DNA from: Pseudomonas mosselii
Lineage (GTDB): Bacteria; Pseudomonadota; Gammaproteobacteria; Pseudomonadales; Pseudomonadaceae
Direction of reading: 5' to 3'
NCBI RefSeq assembly: GCF_005796105.1
Contig: NZ_VAUO01000006.1
Span: 186,001-250,000, forward strand
DNA: 64,000 nt
Below, piece after piece: positions 30,101 to 41,226 of this stretch (positions are counted from its first letter, which is position 1; each line of letters opens with the position of its first letter). The notes beneath the pieces were generated by a model. The model was not told the DNA's origin, ran no database searches, and worked only from the letters and a program-made list of their open reading frames with translations. A program made the position numbers and the translations under genes.

Positions 30101-33100
30101 CGCGGTGCTCGCCGGGGCCGGCCAGCACCAGCTTGCAGCCGGTCAGCAGCGGCCAGAAGCACTCCCACACCGACACATCGAAACTGATCGGGGCCTTCTG
30201 CATCAGCACATCGCTGTCGTTCAGCGCGTAGGTCGCCTGCATCCACTGCAAGCGCTCGGCCAGGGCGGCGTGGGTGTTGCCGACCCCTTTAGGTTGGCCG
30301 GTGGACCCTGAGGTGTAGATCACATAGGCGAGGTTGTCGCCGTGCAGGTGCAGGCCTGGCGCCTGGCTTGGCCAGCTGTCCAAGTGCAGTTGATCGAGGG
30401 CGATGGCGCCAACCCCTTCGACCTGGGGCAATCCGTCGAGCAACGCGCTGTCGCTGAGCAGCAGGCTCGCACGGCAGTCACTGAGCATGTAGGCCAGGCG
30501 CTCGGTCGGGTAGTCGACATCCAGCGGCACGTAGGCGCCGCCGGCCTTGAGGATCGCCAACAGGCCCACCAGCAGTTGCGGCGAGCGTTGCAGGGCGATG
30601 GCCACGCAAGTGTCCGGGCCAACGCCCTTGTCGCGCAGGTAGTGAGCCAGGCGGTTGGCCTGCTGGTGCAGGCTTGCGTAGTCGAGCTGGCCACCTTCCC
30701 ACACCAGCGCGATGCGCTCGGGGGTCAGGCGCGCTTGTTCGTTGAGTTGCTCCACCAGCAGACGCGTCGGTGCCGGCGCAGGCGCCTGACCCCAGGCCAA
30801 CAGTTGCGCCTGTTCCTGCGCCTCGAGCAAGCGTACTTGGCCCAGGGGCAATTGCGGCTGGGCGCAGACCTGCTCGAGCAATGCCAGCAGATGAGCGGCC
30901 AGGCGCTTGACGGTGCTGGCTTCGAACAGGCCGGCAGCGTAGTCGAAGGCCAGGGTCAGACGGCCTTGGTGATCTTCCTCGCTGTGCAGTTGCAGGTCGA
31001 ACTTGGCTTCACGGCTGTGCCACGGCAGCTCTTCGGCGAGCAGGCCGGGCAAGCGGCGCAGGGCCGAGAGGTCACGCTGCTGGTGGTTGAACATGACCTG
31101 GAACAGCCCCTGCTCCCGGGCCTGGGGCAACGCTTCGAGCAGTTGCTCGAATGGCAGGTCCTGATGCGCCTGGGCCTCGAGGGTGGTCTGGCGGACCTGC
31201 GCCAGCAACTGCTCGAACGGCAGCCGCCCGTCAAGCTCGGCACGCAGCACCTGGGTGTTGATGAAGAAACCGACCATGCCCTGAGTTTCCAGGCGCGGGC
31301 GGTTGGCGTTGGGTACGCCGACACGGATATCGCCCTGCCCGGTGTAGCGATGCAGCAGCGCCTGCCAGCCGGCCAACAGCACCATGAACAGTGTGGCCTG
31401 TTGGTCGCGGGCCAGGCCGTTGAGCGCCGTGCTGAGTGCACTCGGCACCCTGACGTGGTGACGCGCGGCGCGGGTGTGCTGCTGGCTGGCACGCGGCTGA
31501 TCGGTGCACAGGTCGAGCACCGGCAACGTGTCACCGAGCTTGTCTTTCCAGTACGCGAGCTGGCGGGCGCTCTGGCCGTCGGCCAGCCACTGGCGCTGCC
31601 ACTGACCATGGTCGGCGTAGCCCAACGGCAGTTCCGGCAGTTGTACAACCTGGCCTGGCGCGGCATACAGGCGGGCGAACTCGTCCAGCAGGATATTCAG
31701 CGACCAACCGTCAGCGATGATGTGGTGCAGGGTCACCCACAGTTGGTGTTCTTCATCGTCCAGGCGCACCAGGGTCACCCGCAACAGAGGGCCTTGACGC
31801 AGGTCGAACGGCTGCTGGGCTTCATCTTCCCGGCGTGCACTGACCTCGGCGGGCGAGTGGCCTTCGAGGTCCAGGTGACGCAGGCTGAACGACAGATTCG
31901 GCAGAATGCGCTGCACGGCCTGGCCGTCGATCTCGTCGAACAGCGTGCGCAGCGATTCGTGGCGCTCGACCAGAGCCTGGAAGCAGGCTTGCAGCGCCGC
32001 TTCGTCCAGCTCGCCGCGCAGGTGCAGGCCAGCTGGGATGTTGTAGGCAGCCGACTGTGGCTCCAGTTGCCACAGCAGCCACAGGCGGTTTTGTGCCAGC
32101 GACTGTGGCAAGGCCTGGTCACGCGCCTGATGCGCAATGACACCTACAGCGCTGCTGCCCTCGGCAAGAATGGCCGCAACGGCGGCGCTGTACTCGGCCA
32201 AGGTCGGGGCTTCGAACAGGGTGCGCAGGCTGAGCGGGATACCCAGCTCATCGGCCAGGCGCGCCGTTACCTGGGTGGCGACGATCGAGTTGCCGCCCAG
32301 CAGCAGGAAATGGTCATCGGCTGCCACCGCCTGGACCTTGAGCAGTTCACACCAGAGGCCGGCGATCCGCGCCTGCAACTGATCGCCCTGAGTGTGCTCG
32401 GCTTGCGCGACCGGCTTGGCCGCGAAGCGCGCATAGCAGTCCAGGCTGCCGTCATCCATACGCAGGCGGCACGCCGAGCGTTGCAGCTTGCCGCTGGAGG
32501 TCTTGGGCAAGGCGCCCGGGTTGAGCAACAGCACCACCGCCGGGGCCTGGCGGCAGGCGTCGGCGATCACCCGGCGCAGGGTGTCGATCAGCGCGTTGGG
32601 CGCATGCGCCTTCTGCACGTTGCGGCTGATCTCGACCGCAATACCAATGCCCTCCTCGCCTTGGTCATCGACCGCGAACACCGCCACCCGGCCCTTGCGT
32701 AGCAGATCCACTTCGCGCTCTAAGGTCTTTTCCAGGTCCTGCGGGTAGAGGTTCTGGCCACGCACGATCAGCATGTCCTTCAGGCGTCCGGTCACGAACA
32801 CTTCGCCATCGCGCATGAAGCCCAGGTCGCCAGTGCGCAGCCAAGTCTGGCCGTCCATCTGGACGAACGTGCGTGCGCTGGCCTCGGGGTTGCGCCAGTA
32901 GCCGCGCGCCACACTCGGGCCTGCGGACCAGATCTCGCCCACCTGATTGTCGCCCAGCACGACCAATTGCTGCGGCTCGACGATACGTACCGGGTGGTCC
33001 GGCTGCGGATAGCCGCAACTCATCAGCACACTGCCCTGGCCCGGTTCTGCGCGGTTGGCGGCGAACGCCGCGGCATCCAGTTCAAGCGCAGCAATGCCCT

Positions 33101-34130
33101 GGCCACGGCGGCTGCCACTGACGAACAAGGTGGCTTCGGCCAAGCCGTAGCTGGCGAAGAAGCTGCCGGCATCGAAGCCACAGGCGGCGAATTTGTCGGC
33201 GAAGGTGTCAAGGCTGTCCTGGCGAATCGGCTCGGAGCCTGAGTACGCCACGCGCCAGTGGCTGAGGTCGAGCCCGGCCATGGCCGCCTCGCTGACCCGC
33301 TCGCTGCAAAGGCGATAGGCGAAGTCCGGGCCGCCGCTGATCGTGCCGCGGTAATCGCTGATGGCCTGCAACCAACGCTGCGGGCGGGCGAGGAAGTAGC
33401 CCGGCGACATCAGCACGCACGGCACGCCGCTGAAGATGGGTTGCAAGAGGCCGCCGATCAGGCCCATGTCATGGTACAGCGGCAGCCAGCTGACGATGAC
33501 ATCGTCCGGGTTCAGATCGATGCCGAAGCCGTGGCGAATCAGTTGCTCGTTGGCCACCAGGTTGCCGTGACTGACCTGCACGCCCTTGGGCAACGCCGTG
33601 GACCCGGAGGTGTACTGCAAGAAGGCGATGTCATCGCCAGTCAAGGTGGGTGCCTGCCACTGCTCGGCCAGCGCTGGCTCCAGGCGGTCCACCGCCAGCA
33701 GTGCCGGGGCGTCGTCGCCGGCCAGGGCGTCGAGCCCCTGCAAGGTTTCGCGCAGCGCCTCCACCGTCAGCAACAGCCGCGGTTCGGCGTCATCGATGAT
33801 CGACAGCAGACGCTGCTGATGGTGCTGACGAGCAGACTCCGGTGGATAGGCCGGCACCGCGATCACCCCGGCATACAGGCAACCGAAGAACGCTGCGACG
33901 TAGTCGGGCCCGCTGGGGAACAGCAGCACGGCACGCTCACCGAAGCCGGCGCGGGCCTGCAACGCGGCAGCGATGGTGCGCGCCCGCAGGTCCAGGTCCC
34001 GGTAGCTGAGCACGGCCTGCTCGCCAGGCGCATCCGCCAGAAAGCGCAAGGCGATGCGCTCCGGGGTGCGCGCGGCGCGCTGCGCCAAGGCCTGGACCAG
34101 CGAGTGCGGGAGTTCGAAGGCGTCCGTCAT
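21183..34130 (-). CDS. pvdL: PvdL, non-ribosomal peptide synthetase starting the pyoverdine chromophore
   Basis: A 4315-residue NRPS (P. aeruginosa PvdL is about 4340). Approximate domains: fatty acyl-AMP ligase 1-580 ([11 protein letters not shown] near 176), carrier 590-665 (GGNS near 610), C 690-1120, A 1150-1620, carrier 1625-1690 (GGHS), C 1735-2160, A 2210-2690, carrier 2695-2755 (GGDS), epimerase 2770-3200 (HHLVVDG near 2905), C 3225-3650, A 3690-4190, carrier 4215-4280, no thioesterase. This fits fatty acid, L-Glu, D-Tyr, L-Dab. Condensation motifs are HHIIADG, HHIVTEG and HHILIDA, the last two non-canonical. The ATG at 34130 has AGGAA 8 bases upstream; upstream frame extension is spurious. 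Product passes to later synthetases that are not in this window. Confidence 0.97.
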   Translation of the reverse strand: MTDAFELPHSLVQALAQRAARTPERIALRFLADAPGEQAVLSYRDLDLRARTIAAALQARAGFGERAVLLFPSGPDYVAAFFGCLYAGVIAVPAYPPESARQHHQQRLLSIIDDAEPRLLLTVEALRETLQGLDALAGDDAPALLAVDRLEPALAEQWQAPTLTGDDIAFLQYTSGSTALPKGVQVSHGNLVANEQLIRHGFGIDLNPDDVIVSWLPLYHDMGLIGGLLQPIFSGVPCVLMSPGYFLARPQRWLQAISDYRGTISGGPDFAYRLCSERVSEAAMAGLDLSHWRVAYSGSEPIRQDSLDTFADKFAACGFDAGSFFASYGLAEATLFVSGSRRGQGIAALELDAAAFAANRAEPGQGSVLMSCGYPQPDHPVRIVEPQQLVVLGDNQVGEIWSAGPSVARGYWRNPEASARTFVQMDGQTWLRTGDLGFMRDGEVFVTGRLKDMLIVRGQNLYPQDLEKTLEREVDLLRKGRVAVFAVDDQGEEGIGIAVEISRNVQKAHAPNALIDTLRRVIADACRQAPAVVLLLNPGALPKTSSGKLQRSACRLRMDDGSLDCYARFAAKPVAQAEHTQGDQLQARIAGLWCELLKVQAVAADDHFLLLGGNSIVATQVTARLADELGIPLSLRTLFEAPTLAEYSAAVAAILAEGSSAVGVIAHQARDQALPQSLAQNRLWLLWQLEPQSAAYNIPAGLHLRGELDEAALQACFQALVERHESLRTLFDEIDGQAVQRILPNLSFSLRHLDLEGHSPAEVSARREDEAQQPFDLRQGPLLRVTLVRLDDEEHQLWVTLHHIIADGWSLNILLDEFARLYAAPGQVVQLPELPLGYADHGQWQRQWLADGQSARQLAYWKDKLGDTLPVLDLCTDQPRASQQHTRAARHHVRVPSALSTALNGLARDQQATLFMVLLAGWQALLHRYTGQGDIRVGVPNANRPRLETQGMVGFFINTQVLRAELDGRLPFEQLLAQVRQTTLEAQAHQDLPFEQLLEALPQAREQGLFQVMFNHQQRDLSALRRLPGLLAEELPWHSREAKFDLQLHSEEDHQGRLTLAFDYAAGLFEASTVKRLAAHLLALLEQVCAQPQLPLGQVRLLEAQEQAQLLAWGQAPAPAPTRLLVEQLNEQARLTPERIALVWEGGQLDYASLHQQANRLAHYLRDKGVGPDTCVAIALQRSPQLLVGLLAILKAGGAYVPLDVDYPTERLAYMLSDCRASLLLSDSALLDGLPQVEGVGAIALDQLHLDSWPSQAPGLHLHGDNLAYVIYTSGSTGQPKGVGNTHAALAERLQWMQATYALNDSDVLMQKAPISFDVSVWECFWPLLTGCKLVLAGPGEHRDPQRIAQLVQQHQVTTLHFVPPLLQVFAQEPLAAACTSLRRLFSGGEALSAALRDRVLQLLPQVQLHNRYGPTETAINVTHWHCQVSDGARSPIGQPLGNVLCRVLDDEFELTAPGVPGELCLGGAGLARGYLGRPGLTAERFVPQPDGDGTRLYRSGDRARWHVRSGSLDYLGRLDQQVKVRGFRVEPEEVQAVLLAQANVEQALVLIHESAVGAQLVGYYSGVEQTAALLAALAERLPAYMVPAQLIHLAQMPLGPSGKVERRALPAPVWQQREHLAPQTALQQQVAAIWCEVLNLPQVGLHDDFFALGGHSLLATQIVSRTRQALDVELPLKALFDASVLGAFCAEVEHLQRSGARNLQGQIARIDRRQAVPLSYSQQRMWFLWQMEPDSPAYNVGGMARLRGALHVDAFERALQALIVRHETLRTTFPSIGGKPYQCVADDTHLQLQWHDFSADPAAVRQQRLQALADDQAHQPFDLEHGPLLRACLVKADEREHYFVLTLHHIVTEGWAMDIFARELGELYEAFVDERESPLAPLPVQYLDYSVWQRQWLEGGEGERQLAYWKQRLGDEHPVLALPADRPRPAVQSHRGALYRFDLDPALVKRVHAFNSQRGLTLFMTMTATLAALLHRYSGQRDLRIGAPVAGRIRPESEGLIGAFLNTQVLRCELDGQMRVSALLEQVRQTLIDAQSHQDLPFDQLVEALQPPRSSAYNPLFQVMCNVQRWAFQQSRTLAGMQVDYLVNDASATKFDLYLEVTDLDGRLGCCFTYSRDLFDEPRIARMAEHWQQLLVALLEDPQQRLCELPMLDPAEQQVLIGQLQGEQDLALDQTLHGLFAAQVERTPQALALTFAGRHLSYAELDQQANRLARALRERGVGPQVRVGLALERSLEMVVGLLAILKAGGAYVPLDPEYPLDRLRYMIEDSRLGLLIGQRRLLDALGALPEGTARWCLEDDAAALAAYSHAPLDNLNVPQHQAYLIYTSGSTGKPKGVVVSHGEIAMHCQAVIAEFGMRSDDCELHFYSINFDAASERLLTPLLCGARVVLRAQGQWGAEEICELVREQQVSILGFTPSYGSQLAQYLAGQGAQLPVRLVITGGEALTGEHLQRIRQAFAPQQFFNAYGPTETVVMPLACLAPDELPADAGSVPIGRLIGARTGYILDEDLALLPQGGIGELYVGGAGLAQGYHDRPGLSAERFVADPFSHDGGRLYRTGDLVRLRADGLVEYIGRADQQVKIRGFRIELGEIESRLHAHADVEEAVVLALDLPGGKQLVGYLVCQQASADSQAQAALREAVKAEARQHLPDYMVPAHLMLLERLPLMGNGKLDRRALPAPDLDQARQHYQAPANVLQEQLAQIWREVLNLPRIGVQDNFFELGGDSILSIQVVSRARQLGLQFTPRDLFQHQTIQTLAAVVTHSEAPSLIEQGARQGRTGLTPIQHWFFDSEVPQPQHWNQAVLLQVRQPLNADILEQALGALVQHHDSLRLRFSQTQGYWQAEYAQPLPHALLWRANVSDFDDCQALYTDVQRSLDLAEGPLLRALLVSDAQGAQRLLLAIHHLVVDGVSWRVLLEDLQALYRGHTLAAKTHAMGDWAARLATYAGSDSLRDELGWWEGQLSHVRHELPCDHPQGGNLHRHAHTLAIGLDVEQTRQLLQQAPAAYHTQVNDLLLTALARTLCRWSGDQQVLVQLEGHGRDGLFEDMDLTRSVGWFTNAYPLSLSPQMGDADADRAASIKRIKEQLRQVPHKGQGYGVLRYLADAAARERMAALPQARITFNYLGQFDQQFDSAALFQPLDVASGLAHDLDAPLPNWLSVDGQVYRGALQLRLSFSRERYEEATIAALAEAYRQELLALVAHCLVEGNGSFTPSDFPLAQLTQEQIDALPVPAAQIEDVYPLTPMQEGLLLHTLLEPGTGLYYMQDRYRINSALDPERFAQAWQAVVARHEALRASFSWNAGEAMLQIIHKPGNLPLDYQDWRGVDETAQEARLQALHKQEREAGFELLREAPFHLRLVRVDEARYWFMMSNHHILIDAWCRSLLMNDFFEIYQALGEGRQAQLPVPPRYRDYIGWLQRQDLNEARQWWQDNLAGFERATAIPSDRPLRHDHAGDGMRVGDCYTRLDSRDGARLRELAQAHQLTVNTFAQAAWALTLARYSGERDVVFGVTVAGRPVSLPQMQRTVGLFINSIALRVQLPQPGERSSVRQWLQGLLERNMQLREYEYLPLVAIQACSELPKGQPLFDSLFVFENAPVETAVLDHAQHLNASSDSGRTHTNFPLTAVCYPGDDLGLHLSFDQRYFDYPTVERLLGEFKRLLLALVEGFDGQLDALPLLGADEQRFLLEDCNRSEHAYPLESSYVELFEAQVAAHPERTVARCLDASFDYAGLNLAANRLGHALVTAGVAIDQPVALLAERGLALLGMIVGSFKAGAGYLPLDPGLPAARLQRIVELSRTPVLVCSAACAEQARQLLDEVAGAVRPKLLVWEQVQASNVASTNPGIYSTADNLAYVIYTSGSTGLPKGVMVEQRGMLNNQLSKVPYLALSERDVIAQTASQSFDISVWQFLAAPLFGATVEIVPNAIAHDPQGLLAHVQATGISVLESVPSLIQGMLAGDHQALDGLRWMLPTGEAMPPELAAQWLQRYPAIGLVNAYGPAECSDDVAFFRVDPASTQGSYLPIGTPTDNNRLYLLGEDQALVPLGAVGELCVAGTGVGRGYVGDPLRTAQAFIPHPFGAPGERLYRTGDLARRRTDGVLEYVGRIDHQVKIRGYRIELGEIEARLHEQPELRDAAVGVQEGANGKHLVGYLVAHHGVAADAALLDRLKQRLRAELPEYMVPLHWGWFDSLPHNANGKLDRKALPAIDIGGQHSQDYLAPRDELEQTLAGIWADVLKRERVGVRDNFFELGGHSLLATQIASRVQKALQLNVPLRAMFECSTVEALADYVRGLQDSALDEDKVDRLSDLMAELEAL

Positions 34131-34223
34131 GGAATGTTCCTGCCAGTGTCTGGGTGAGTCGTGCCAAGGCTGTGCTTCGCCGTTGCGGCGGGCAGCGTTC
34201 GGCAGCCGGATGTACACAAGGGA

Positions 34224-34247
34224 ACGGATGGCGCGGGGAAGAAATTA
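34224..34247 (-). promoter_or_regulatory. variant iron-starvation box of pvdL
   Basis: TAATT-N16-CGT on the minus strand, one base off the consensus, 94 bases upstream of the pvdL ATG. Confidence 0.65.
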
Positions 34248-34345
34248 GACCCGCCGGGCAGGTCAAACGCGGGACCTGGACAGCGCAATTGCGAGGGTCC
34301 CGGCATTTCGGCGGCAAACAAACAAATGAAGAATCATTAACTTCT

Positions 34346-34364
34346 GCATTTGACAATCATTATC
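34346..34364 (+). promoter_or_regulatory. Fur box of pvdS
   Basis: GCATTTGACAATCATTATC matches the 19-base Fur consensus at 14 positions, including the complete right half. It lies 84 bases before the pvdS ATG, where Fur would block transcription in iron-rich cells. Confidence 0.75.
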
Positions 34365-34447
34365 ATCTTGAATAGTTTGTCGCACGTCGCAGGCAGCCTT
34401 CCTCCGGGACGCGCTCCCTTTCTTCTCCGAGACCAGGTGAAATTTCC

Positions 34448-34978
34448 ATGGCGGAACAACTGACCACAAGTAAGTGCGATTCACCATTGCTCCAGGCCTT
34501 CGTCGACAATCGCAGCATTCTGGTGAAGATCGCCGCGCGCATCACGGGCTGCCGCTCCCGCGCCGAGGACGTAGTGCAGGATGCGTTCTTCCGGCTCAGC
34601 GGCGCCCCGCAGATCACGTCCTCGTTCAAGGCCCAGCTCAGCTACCTGTTCCAGATCGTGCGTAACCTGGCCATCGATCACTACCGCAAGCAGGCCATGG
34701 AGTTGAAGTACTCCGGCAGCGAGGAGGAAGGTTTGAACGTGGTCATCCAGAACGCGTCGCCGGAAGCCACGCATATCAACCTGGCCACCCTCGAAGGCAT
34801 TGCCGAGGCCCTCAACGAACTGCCCCAGCGCACCCGCTACGCCTTCGAGATGTACCGCCTGCATGGCGTGCCGCAGAAGGATATCGCCAAGGAACTGGGG
34901 GTCTCGCCCACGCTGGTCAACTTCATGATCCGCGATGCGCTGATTCACTGCCGCAAGAGCAGCCTCAGAAGCAGCTGA
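34448..34978 (+). CDS. pvdS: PvdS (PfrI), iron-starvation ECF sigma factor
   Basis: A 176-residue ECF sigma factor with region 2 (SRAEDVVQDAFFRLSG, YLFQIVRNLAIDHYRKQAMELKY) and region 4 (LNELPQRTRYAFEMYRLHGVPQKDIAKELGVSPTLVNFMIRDALIHCRK). This closely matches PvdS of P. aeruginosa and PfrI of P. putida, which direct transcription of pyoverdine synthesis genes from TAAAT-N16-CGT boxes. Six such boxes lie in this window. Divergent from pvdL, with a Fur box upstream. Confidence 0.95.
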   Translation: MAEQLTTSKCDSPLLQAFVDNRSILVKIAARITGCRSRAEDVVQDAFFRLSGAPQITSSFKAQLSYLFQIVRNLAIDHYRKQAMELKYSGSEEEGLNVVIQNASPEATHINLATLEGIAEALNELPQRTRYAFEMYRLHGVPQKDIAKELGVSPTLVNFMIRDALIHCRKSSLRSS

Positions 34979-35068
34979 AAGCTGCGAGCTGCAAGCTGCA
35001 AGAAGAAGCCGAACGCCGACCTGCTCTTTTCTTGCAGCTTGAAGCTTGAGCCGCAGGCGGCTTGCAGC
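34975..35068. repeat. AGCTGCAAGCT inverted element after pvdS
   Basis: GAGCTGCAAGCTGCAAGAAG on the left faces CTTGCAGCTTGAAGCTTG on the right, forming a long imperfect hairpin between convergent genes. Similar elements lie at 51514 and 54581. Confidence 0.75.
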
Positions 35069-35076
35069 TCAAGCCG

Positions 35077-36090
35077 CTAGGCCAGCCCGCAACGATCGAA
35101 AAAGCGCTCGCGCCCCAGAATCATCAGCGCCGCACGCTTGTGCGGAAAATCGAACTCTTTCTCGCAGTGGAAGCACTGGTCCTGCATGTAGCCGATCATC
35201 CTGGCATTGTCGGCGCGCGGCTCGGCCACCACGCGCTGGGTGCGCGGATCGTCGAGGAACAGATAGTGCACCAGCGCCGACATCCAGCTGGCAACCTTGT
35301 GCGGACCACGGTGCGCCTGCTCACCCACCAACATATGGATGCCACGGTCGTAGTCGTCGGCCGGGTAGAACGGCGCGATGCGATCTTCCTTGGCCCAGTA
35401 CGCCTCGAAGTAGGCGAACGGCTCGTCGTCGAAGCAGCCGATCAGGGTCAGCGTATGCGGGTCGGCTTCAAGCTTGTCGAGGTATTCGCGATGCTGCGCC
35501 AGACTCCCGGTCTCCTGCCAGAACTGCGCCACCCGCGGATTGTTCTGCCAGCGATTGAAACGCTCCAGGTCTTGCTCGATCTCCAGCGTACGCAGCGACA
35601 CCCAGGCCCCCAGACGTGCGTCGAAACGCCGGTACACCTCACCACGCGGCTTGGGCGCTCGGCGCGGATGGCGCTTGCCATCACGGATCTGCAAATGCTG
35701 CGGGTAGGCACCACTTGGCGTCTCGCCCAGCCACGGCTGGGGCAACTGCCAGAACATCGCACGCTCGCACAGGTACTGTCCGGGCTCGTCAGCGGGCACC
35801 AGCAGGCCGCTGGCCAGTGCACCCAGCACCGGTTGCGGCATGTGCCAGGCCAGGCGCTGACAGGCCGCGTCACGCGACAGCAACCAGTAGCAAGCGGCCC
35901 ACAGCGCCTGCTCCGGCTGCTCGGCGCAGAGCTGCTCAAGGTGCACAGCCAATGGCTCGGCCGCTACCAGGCGGACCGTGATCAACGGGCGACCCTCCAG
36001 GGTCAGGCTCAGGCGGCAACCGCCCTCATCAGCCTGCAAACTGCGCCAGCGGGGCGTGTAATGGGGCGGCGAAGCGACATCGAACGGCAT
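35077..36090 (-). CDS. siderophore-type N-acyltransferase (IucB/PvdY-like GNAT)
   Basis: A 337-residue protein whose C-terminal half (about 165-335) is a GNAT acyltransferase of the siderophore class. Motifs include DLERFNRWQNNPRVAQFWQE, FAYFEAYWAKEDRIAPFY, DYDRGIHMLVGEQAHRGPHK and RVVAEPRADNARMIGYM. Relatives acetylate N6-hydroxylysine (IucB) or N5-hydroxyornithine during siderophore synthesis. The N-terminal half is a less conserved domain. It converges on pvdS and has an exact iron-starvation box upstream, so it is surely in the pyoverdine regulon. Acetylation of hydroxyornithine in the pyoverdine side chain is a likely but unproved role. Confidence 0.85.
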   Translation of the reverse strand: MPFDVASPPHYTPRWRSLQADEGGCRLSLTLEGRPLITVRLVAAEPLAVHLEQLCAEQPEQALWAACYWLLSRDAACQRLAWHMPQPVLGALASGLLVPADEPGQYLCERAMFWQLPQPWLGETPSGAYPQHLQIRDGKRHPRRAPKPRGEVYRRFDARLGAWVSLRTLEIEQDLERFNRWQNNPRVAQFWQETGSLAQHREYLDKLEADPHTLTLIGCFDDEPFAYFEAYWAKEDRIAPFYPADDYDRGIHMLVGEQAHRGPHKVASWMSALVHYLFLDDPRTQRVVAEPRADNARMIGYMQDQCFHCEKEFDFPHKRAALMILGRERFFDRCGLA

Positions 36091-36134
36091 GCTCAGTGCT
36101 CACGAAATGAAAAAGAAATGGCTCACTTCGCAAT

Positions 36135-36158
36135 ACGTGACCGGCACCGCGGAATTTA
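36135..36158 (-). promoter_or_regulatory. PvdS iron-starvation box of the acyltransferase gene
   Basis: Exact TAAAT-N16-CGT on the minus strand, 45 bases before the ATG at 36090. Its first bases overlap the stop codon of the upstream gene (36156-36158). Confidence 0.85.
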
Positions 36159-36953
36159 GTCGCGCGGTGCCTGGACCGTGATCTGATAGGGCTGGAAGAT
36201 ACGCACCAGCTCGCCACCTTCGCGCAACTGGCGCATCAGTGCGGCAAAAGCCTCGGCGCTGATCGGTGCCCCAGGACGCAGCAACGCGTAATGGTGATAG
36301 ACCTGGTCGACCCGTGCCGAGGCCATCAACTGTGGGGCGCTGCCAGGGTTACGCTTGAGAAAGTCGCTCAGGTACGAGCGAGTGACCAGCGCGATATCGG
36401 CACGACCACGCTCGACCATGTTCAGGTTGCTGTCGTGGGAATAGGTAAGCGTCGCCCGGTAACGCTTCCTGAGGTAGGCAGGGTCGGGATTAAACTCGGC
36501 GAAGGCGTAATGGTAGCCGTTGAACAACGCCAGGCGCTTGCCGTCCAGGTCGTCGAAATAGTGCTGGTCGCGCCCGGGCTGGGGGCGTGCGACGAACACC
36601 TCGGCATCCTCAAGGCCCATGTCCACCGCCCGGTGCGGGATCTGCTGCCACCCCCACAGGGGATTCTCGAAGATCGCCATGTCGGTGCGCCCCTGCTGAA
36701 AATCGCCGAACCGGCGCGGAATGGAGGTGGGCACCAGGGTGAAATGGTATTGCGACTGGATCTGGTTGAGGGCCTCGGCCAACTGCGGCAACAAGCCGGT
36801 ATCGGCGCCCTGCTCGGGTCGCACCGTGTAGGGTGGGAAGTGCGCCGCGCCGATCTTCACTTCGACCGCGGCCTGCGCCCCTGGCATGATCGTGGCCACC
36901 AAGACGGTCAACAGCAAGGAGGGCGACAGCATAGCGCTGGACAGTGGGCTCAA
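36156..36953 (-). CDS. periplasmic solute-binding protein, SBP family 3
   Basis: A 265-residue exported protein: signal peptide (to about residue 28, PGAQA) and then a type 2 periplasmic binding fold (VKIGAAHFPPYTVRPEQGADTGLLPQLAEAL, RADIALVTRSYLSDFL). No permease or ATPase gene is next to it. It may be an orphan binding protein or a sensor domain protein. Ligand unknown. Upstream and unrelated in function to the acyltransferase; they may share read-through, but the second gene has its own promoter element. Confidence 0.75.
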   Translation of the reverse strand: MSPLSSAMLSPSLLLTVLVATIMPGAQAAVEVKIGAAHFPPYTVRPEQGADTGLLPQLAEALNQIQSQYHFTLVPTSIPRRFGDFQQGRTDMAIFENPLWGWQQIPHRAVDMGLEDAEVFVARPQPGRDQHYFDDLDGKRLALFNGYHYAFAEFNPDPAYLRKRYRATLTYSHDSNLNMVERGRADIALVTRSYLSDFLKRNPGSAPQLMASARVDQVYHHYALLRPGAPISAEAFAALMRQLREGGELVRIFQPYQITVQAPRD

Positions 36954-37133
36954 GACAAGACACTCATCACGGGTAATAGCCTGGGTACGCTTAAGCTAGG
37001 CGTTTTCCCACGGTCGCACAACCGACGGATATGCCAAAGTGCCATGGGATGCCGCACGCCGCGACATTGGCTACGCTCTACGGGCTGCGCGGTCGAGCAA
37101 CCGCACACCCGGTATTTTGAGAGGGAGCCTGGC

Positions 37134-37685
37134 ATGGGCCACTGGTTGGTGATCGACCTGGAAGCCACCACCGATGACGGCGGCTGGCCAGTCGCGGAGA
37201 TGGAAATCATAGAAATCGGCGCAAGCCTGGTCACCCGCGAAGGCCGTGAGGTCGACCATTTCCAGCGCTTCGTTCGGCCCCGCTTGCGGCCGCAATTGAC
37301 GCCGTTCTGCCGGGAGCTGACGCACATCAGCCAGGCCTGTGTCGACAGCGCAGAGCCGTTCACCGAGGTCTGGACGCAGTTCGAGCGCTGGCTGGAGCAC
37401 CACCAGGCGCAATTGCAGGCCTGGGTCAGCTGGGGCGACTACGACCGCCAGCAGTTGCTGCAGGAGTGGCAGCGGCATCATAGGCGCAGCCTGCTGGAAC
37501 AACTGCGCCACATCAATCTCAAGCAGCGCTTCGCCAAGGCCCGTCACCTGCCACGCCCCACCGGCCTAAACAGCGCCCTGCACCTGGCCGGTCTGCAGTT
37601 TAGCGGCCAGCAGCACCGGGCCTTGGAAGATGCGCGCAACACCGCGCGCCTGCTGCCTTTCAGCCTGCCGCCGGGGAGCACCTGA
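37134..37685 (+). CDS. DEDDh 3'-5' exonuclease-family protein
   Basis: A 183-residue protein with the four acidic motifs of the DEDDh family: VIDLEATTDD (ExoI), FCRELTHISQ and WGDYDRQ (ExoII region), and HRALEDARNTARL (ExoIII His and Asp). Similar proteins include KapD and ERI-like nucleases that trim RNA or DNA ends. The ATG at 37134 follows a GGGAG site 9 bases upstream; the frame stays open upstream but without a better start. It stands alone. Substrate unknown. Confidence 0.85.
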   Translation: MGHWLVIDLEATTDDGGWPVAEMEIIEIGASLVTREGREVDHFQRFVRPRLRPQLTPFCRELTHISQACVDSAEPFTEVWTQFERWLEHHQAQLQAWVSWGDYDRQQLLQEWQRHHRRSLLEQLRHINLKQRFAKARHLPRPTGLNSALHLAGLQFSGQQHRALEDARNTARLLPFSLPPGST

Positions 37686-37757
37686 AACAGATGACGCAGG
37701 GGTTGGCCTTGGGCATACTGGCCAGCCTTTTTTCCAGCCTTTTTTCAGGAGTCGCGC

Positions 37758-38042
37758 ATGTTCAAGGTCAACGAATACTTCGATGGCACGGTCAAGTCGA
37801 TCGCTTTCAACAGCCCGGAAGGTCCGGCCACGGTCGGCGTCATGGCCCCGGGCGAATACGAGTTCGGCACCGCCAAGCGCGAGATCATGCACGTGGTATC
37901 CGGTGCCCTGACCGTCAAGCTGCCGGGTAGCGACAACTGGGAAACCTTCAACGCCGGCAGCAAGTTCAACGTCGCCGCCGACAGCAAGTTCCAGCTCAAG
38001 GTCGCCGTAGACACCGCCTACCTGTGCGAGTACCGCGACTAA
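37758..38042 (+). CDS. ppnP: PpnP, pyrimidine/purine nucleoside phosphorylase
   Basis: A 94-residue cupin-fold protein (former DUF1255). Motifs: [20 protein letters not shown] and [14 protein letters not shown], ending in AYLCEYRD. It splits nucleosides with phosphate to free bases and (deoxy)ribose 1-phosphate. AGGAG lies 8 bases before the ATG. Single gene, followed by repeat-rich DNA. Confidence 0.95.
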   Translation: MFKVNEYFDGTVKSIAFNSPEGPATVGVMAPGEYEFGTAKREIMHVVSGALTVKLPGSDNWETFNAGSKFNVAADSKFQLKVAVDTAYLCEYRD

Positions 38043-38053
38043 GCGTTCCCCTG

Positions 38054-38177
38054 CACCGGCCCCTTCGCGGGCAAGTCGGGGCGCCGAACCGCCGCTCCCA
38101 CAGGGTACGCGGCACGCTTGCGAAATCAGCTCTCTGCGCGACAGCGCAGCCCAAAGGGCTGGGTAATCCCTACAGGT
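38054..38177. repeat. REP plus extended repeat tail
   Basis: A diverged REP (38054-38103) followed by an 83-base tail (38095-38177) nearly identical to 5441-5524. The shared tail contains CTCTGCGCGACAGCGCAGCC and AAGGGCTGGGT. Confidence 0.8.
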
Positions 38178-38206
38178 GCACCGCTGTTTCATGACCTGCG
38201 GTGCTC

Positions 38207-38239
38207 CTGTGGGAGCGGGCTTGCCCGCGAAGAAGCGCA
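38207..38239. repeat. single REP
   Basis: CCTGTGGGAGCGGGCTTGCC followed by CGCGAAGAAG, one unit just downstream of the hydrolase gene. Confidence 0.8.
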
Positions 38240-38241
38240 CA

Positions 38242-38934
38242 TCAGTTCAACAAGAACCCCGCCACCTTCTGCGCAGCCGCCTGCAAGTGCTGCTCATGGC
38301 TGAACCCCGACGCCTTGAGCGGTTTCAAGTCATGGTCCCCCGCCACCAGCCAGCTGATCTCTATCGCCGGCGCTAACGCATACCCCTCCACCGCCTGCCG
38401 ATTGCCCAGGGCATCCCGCTCGCCTTGCACGATCAACGTCGGCGTTCGCAAATCCGCCAGATGCTCGACCCGGGGCTTCTCCGGCTTACCTGCGGCATAG
38501 AACGGATACCCCAGGCACACCAGTGCATCGGCCCCCAGTTCGTCCGCCAACAAACTGGCCATGCGCCCGCCCATGGACTTGCCACCCATCGCCAACCTGC
38601 CCGCGACCAATGGTCGCACCTGGGCAAAGACCTCGCGCCAGGTATGCAGCAACACCTGCTGCACATTCGGCGGGCGCTTGCCGCCGTCAAGCCTGCGCTG
38701 GGCCATATAGGGAAACTCGAAGCGAACCACCCCAACCCCAAGCGCTGCGAGCTTTTGCGCCATGTCCTGCATGAACTCGCTGTCCATCGGCGCGCCCGCG
38801 CCATGCGCCAGGATCAGGCATGCGCCATCCCCCTGCGCTGCGTCGACTCGAGGCCGATCGCAGCGCAAGCCTGGGATATTTCCGATCTTGGCCCATTGAT
38901 CCCCGTCAATACCGGCACATTGCCCATTAATCAT
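38242..38934 (-). CDS. alpha/beta hydrolase of the KANL3/Tex30 type
   Basis: A 230-residue cytoplasmic hydrolase. The oxyanion region is [15 protein letters not shown], the nucleophile elbow is [11 protein letters not shown] (Ser), and the Asp and His are near [15 protein letters not shown] and [11 protein letters not shown]. This is the dienelactone-hydrolase-like group with no clear substrate. The ATG at 38934 has GAGG 6 bases upstream; a longer frame up to 38991 has no ribosome site. Divergent from ccoN, with only 49 bases between the starts, so the ccoN ANR box lies inside this gene. Confidence 0.8.
   Translation of the reverse strand: MINGQCAGIDGDQWAKIGNIPGLRCDRPRVDAAQGDGACLILAHGAGAPMDSEFMQDMAQKLAALGVGVVRFEFPYMAQRRLDGGKRPPNVQQVLLHTWREVFAQVRPLVAGRLAMGGKSMGGRMASLLADELGADALVCLGYPFYAAGKPEKPRVEHLADLRTPTLIVQGERDALGNRQAVEGYALAPAIEISWLVAGDHDLKPLKASGFSHEQHLQAAAQKVAGFLLN
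38896..38909 (+). promoter_or_regulatory. ANR/FNR box before the first ccoN
   Basis: TTGAT-CCCC-GTCAA, 9 of 10 defined bases of the ANR consensus TTGAT-N4-ATCAA. Centred about 81 bases before the ccoN ATG, inside the divergent hydrolase gene. It fits low-oxygen induction of this operon. Confidence 0.65.
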
Positions 38935-38983
38935 GCTTGCCTCGCTGTATAGCCTGCCAATAACCGTGGATGGGAACCCATAC

Positions 38984-40408
<1,425 letters not shown>

Positions 40409-40420
40409 GGAGACTGCCCG

Positions 40421-41029
40421 ATGAAACATGAAGTCATTGAGAAAAACGTCGGCCTGCTGGCCCTGCTGATGGTGTTCGCCGTGAGCATCGGCGGGCTGAC
40501 GCAGATCGTCCCGCTGTTCTTCCAGGACGTCACCAACAAGCCGGTCGAAGGCATGAAGCCCTACACCGCGCTGCAACTGGAAGGCCGCGACATCTACATC
40601 CGCGAAGGCTGCGTGGGCTGCCACTCGCAGATGATCCGCCCGTTCCGTGCCGAAACCGAGCGCTACGGCCACTACTCGGTGGCTGGCGAGAGCGTCTGGG
40701 ACCATCCGTTCCTGTGGGGCTCCAAGCGTACCGGCCCGGACCTGGCCCGGGTCGGTGGACGCTACTCCGACGACTGGCACCGCGCGCACCTGTACAACCC
40801 GCGCAACGTAGTGCCTGAGTCGAAGATGCCGGCCTACCCGTGGCTGGTCGCAGCGGCAGTGGACAACAGCCACACCGACACCAAGATGCGCACCCTGCGC
40901 ACCCTCGGCGTGCCTTACACCGACGACGACATCGCCGGTGCCCGCGACGCGGTCAAGGGCAAGACCGAGATGGACGCTTTGGTGGCGTACCTGCAGGTGC
41001 TCGGCACCGCCATCAAGAACAAACGGTGA
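40421..41029 (+). CDS. ccoO: CcoO, cbb3 oxidase monohaem cytochrome c (first operon)
   Basis: A 202-residue protein with an N-terminal membrane anchor ([20 protein letters not shown]) and one haem c site, [13 protein letters not shown], with a Met ligand near SKMPAYPWL. It passes electrons from CcoP to CcoN. A 238-base segment (40613-40850) is identical, except for one base, to the second ccoO, which suggests gene conversion. Confidence 0.96.
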   Translation: MKHEVIEKNVGLLALLMVFAVSIGGLTQIVPLFFQDVTNKPVEGMKPYTALQLEGRDIYIREGCVGCHSQMIRPFRAETERYGHYSVAGESVWDHPFLWGSKRTGPDLARVGGRYSDDWHRAHLYNPRNVVPESKMPAYPWLVAAAVDNSHTDTKMRTLRTLGVPYTDDDIAGARDAVKGKTEMDALVAYLQVLGTAIKNKR

Positions 41030-41034
41030 ACGGC

Positions 41035-41226
41035 ATGGAAATGGATATCGGCATGATCCGTGGCCTGGGCACCCTGGTGGTGATGATCGCCTTCATCGGC
41101 CTCTCGCTCTGGGTCTTCAACCGTCGCCGCGACCGTGATTTCGCCGAAGCGCGCCTGCTGCCCTTCGACGACGACCGCCTGCCCCCGAGCGGGCAGGAAC
41201 CTGCCATTAGGAGTAACGGGCAATGA
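41035..41226 (+). CDS. ccoQ: CcoQ, small cbb3 oxidase subunit (first operon)
   Basis: A 63-residue single-helix protein ([21 protein letters not shown] then NRRRDRDF). CcoQ stabilises the cbb3 complex. The ATG at 41035 is 5 bases after the ccoO stop. Its stop overlaps the ccoP start as ATGA. Confidence 0.92.
   Translation: MEMDIGMIRGLGTLVVMIAFIGLSLWVFNRRRDRDFAEARLLPFDDDRLPPSGQEPAIRSNGQ

Larger units (their letters stand above)
34131..34447. other. divergent regulatory region of pvdL and pvdS
   Basis: The 317 bases carry an iron-starvation box for pvdL (34224-34247) and a Fur box for pvdS (34346-34364). No gene seen. Confidence 0.8.

Noticed and set aside
30342..32702. Long plus-strand reading frame (786 codons) inside pvdL
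   Set aside because: Antisense shadow of a GC-rich NRPS gene; low-complexity Gln/His-rich product with no domain.
36291..37133. In-frame extension before the exonuclease
   Set aside because: It overlaps the binding-protein gene in antisense, and the exonuclease fold starts at the ATG at 37134.
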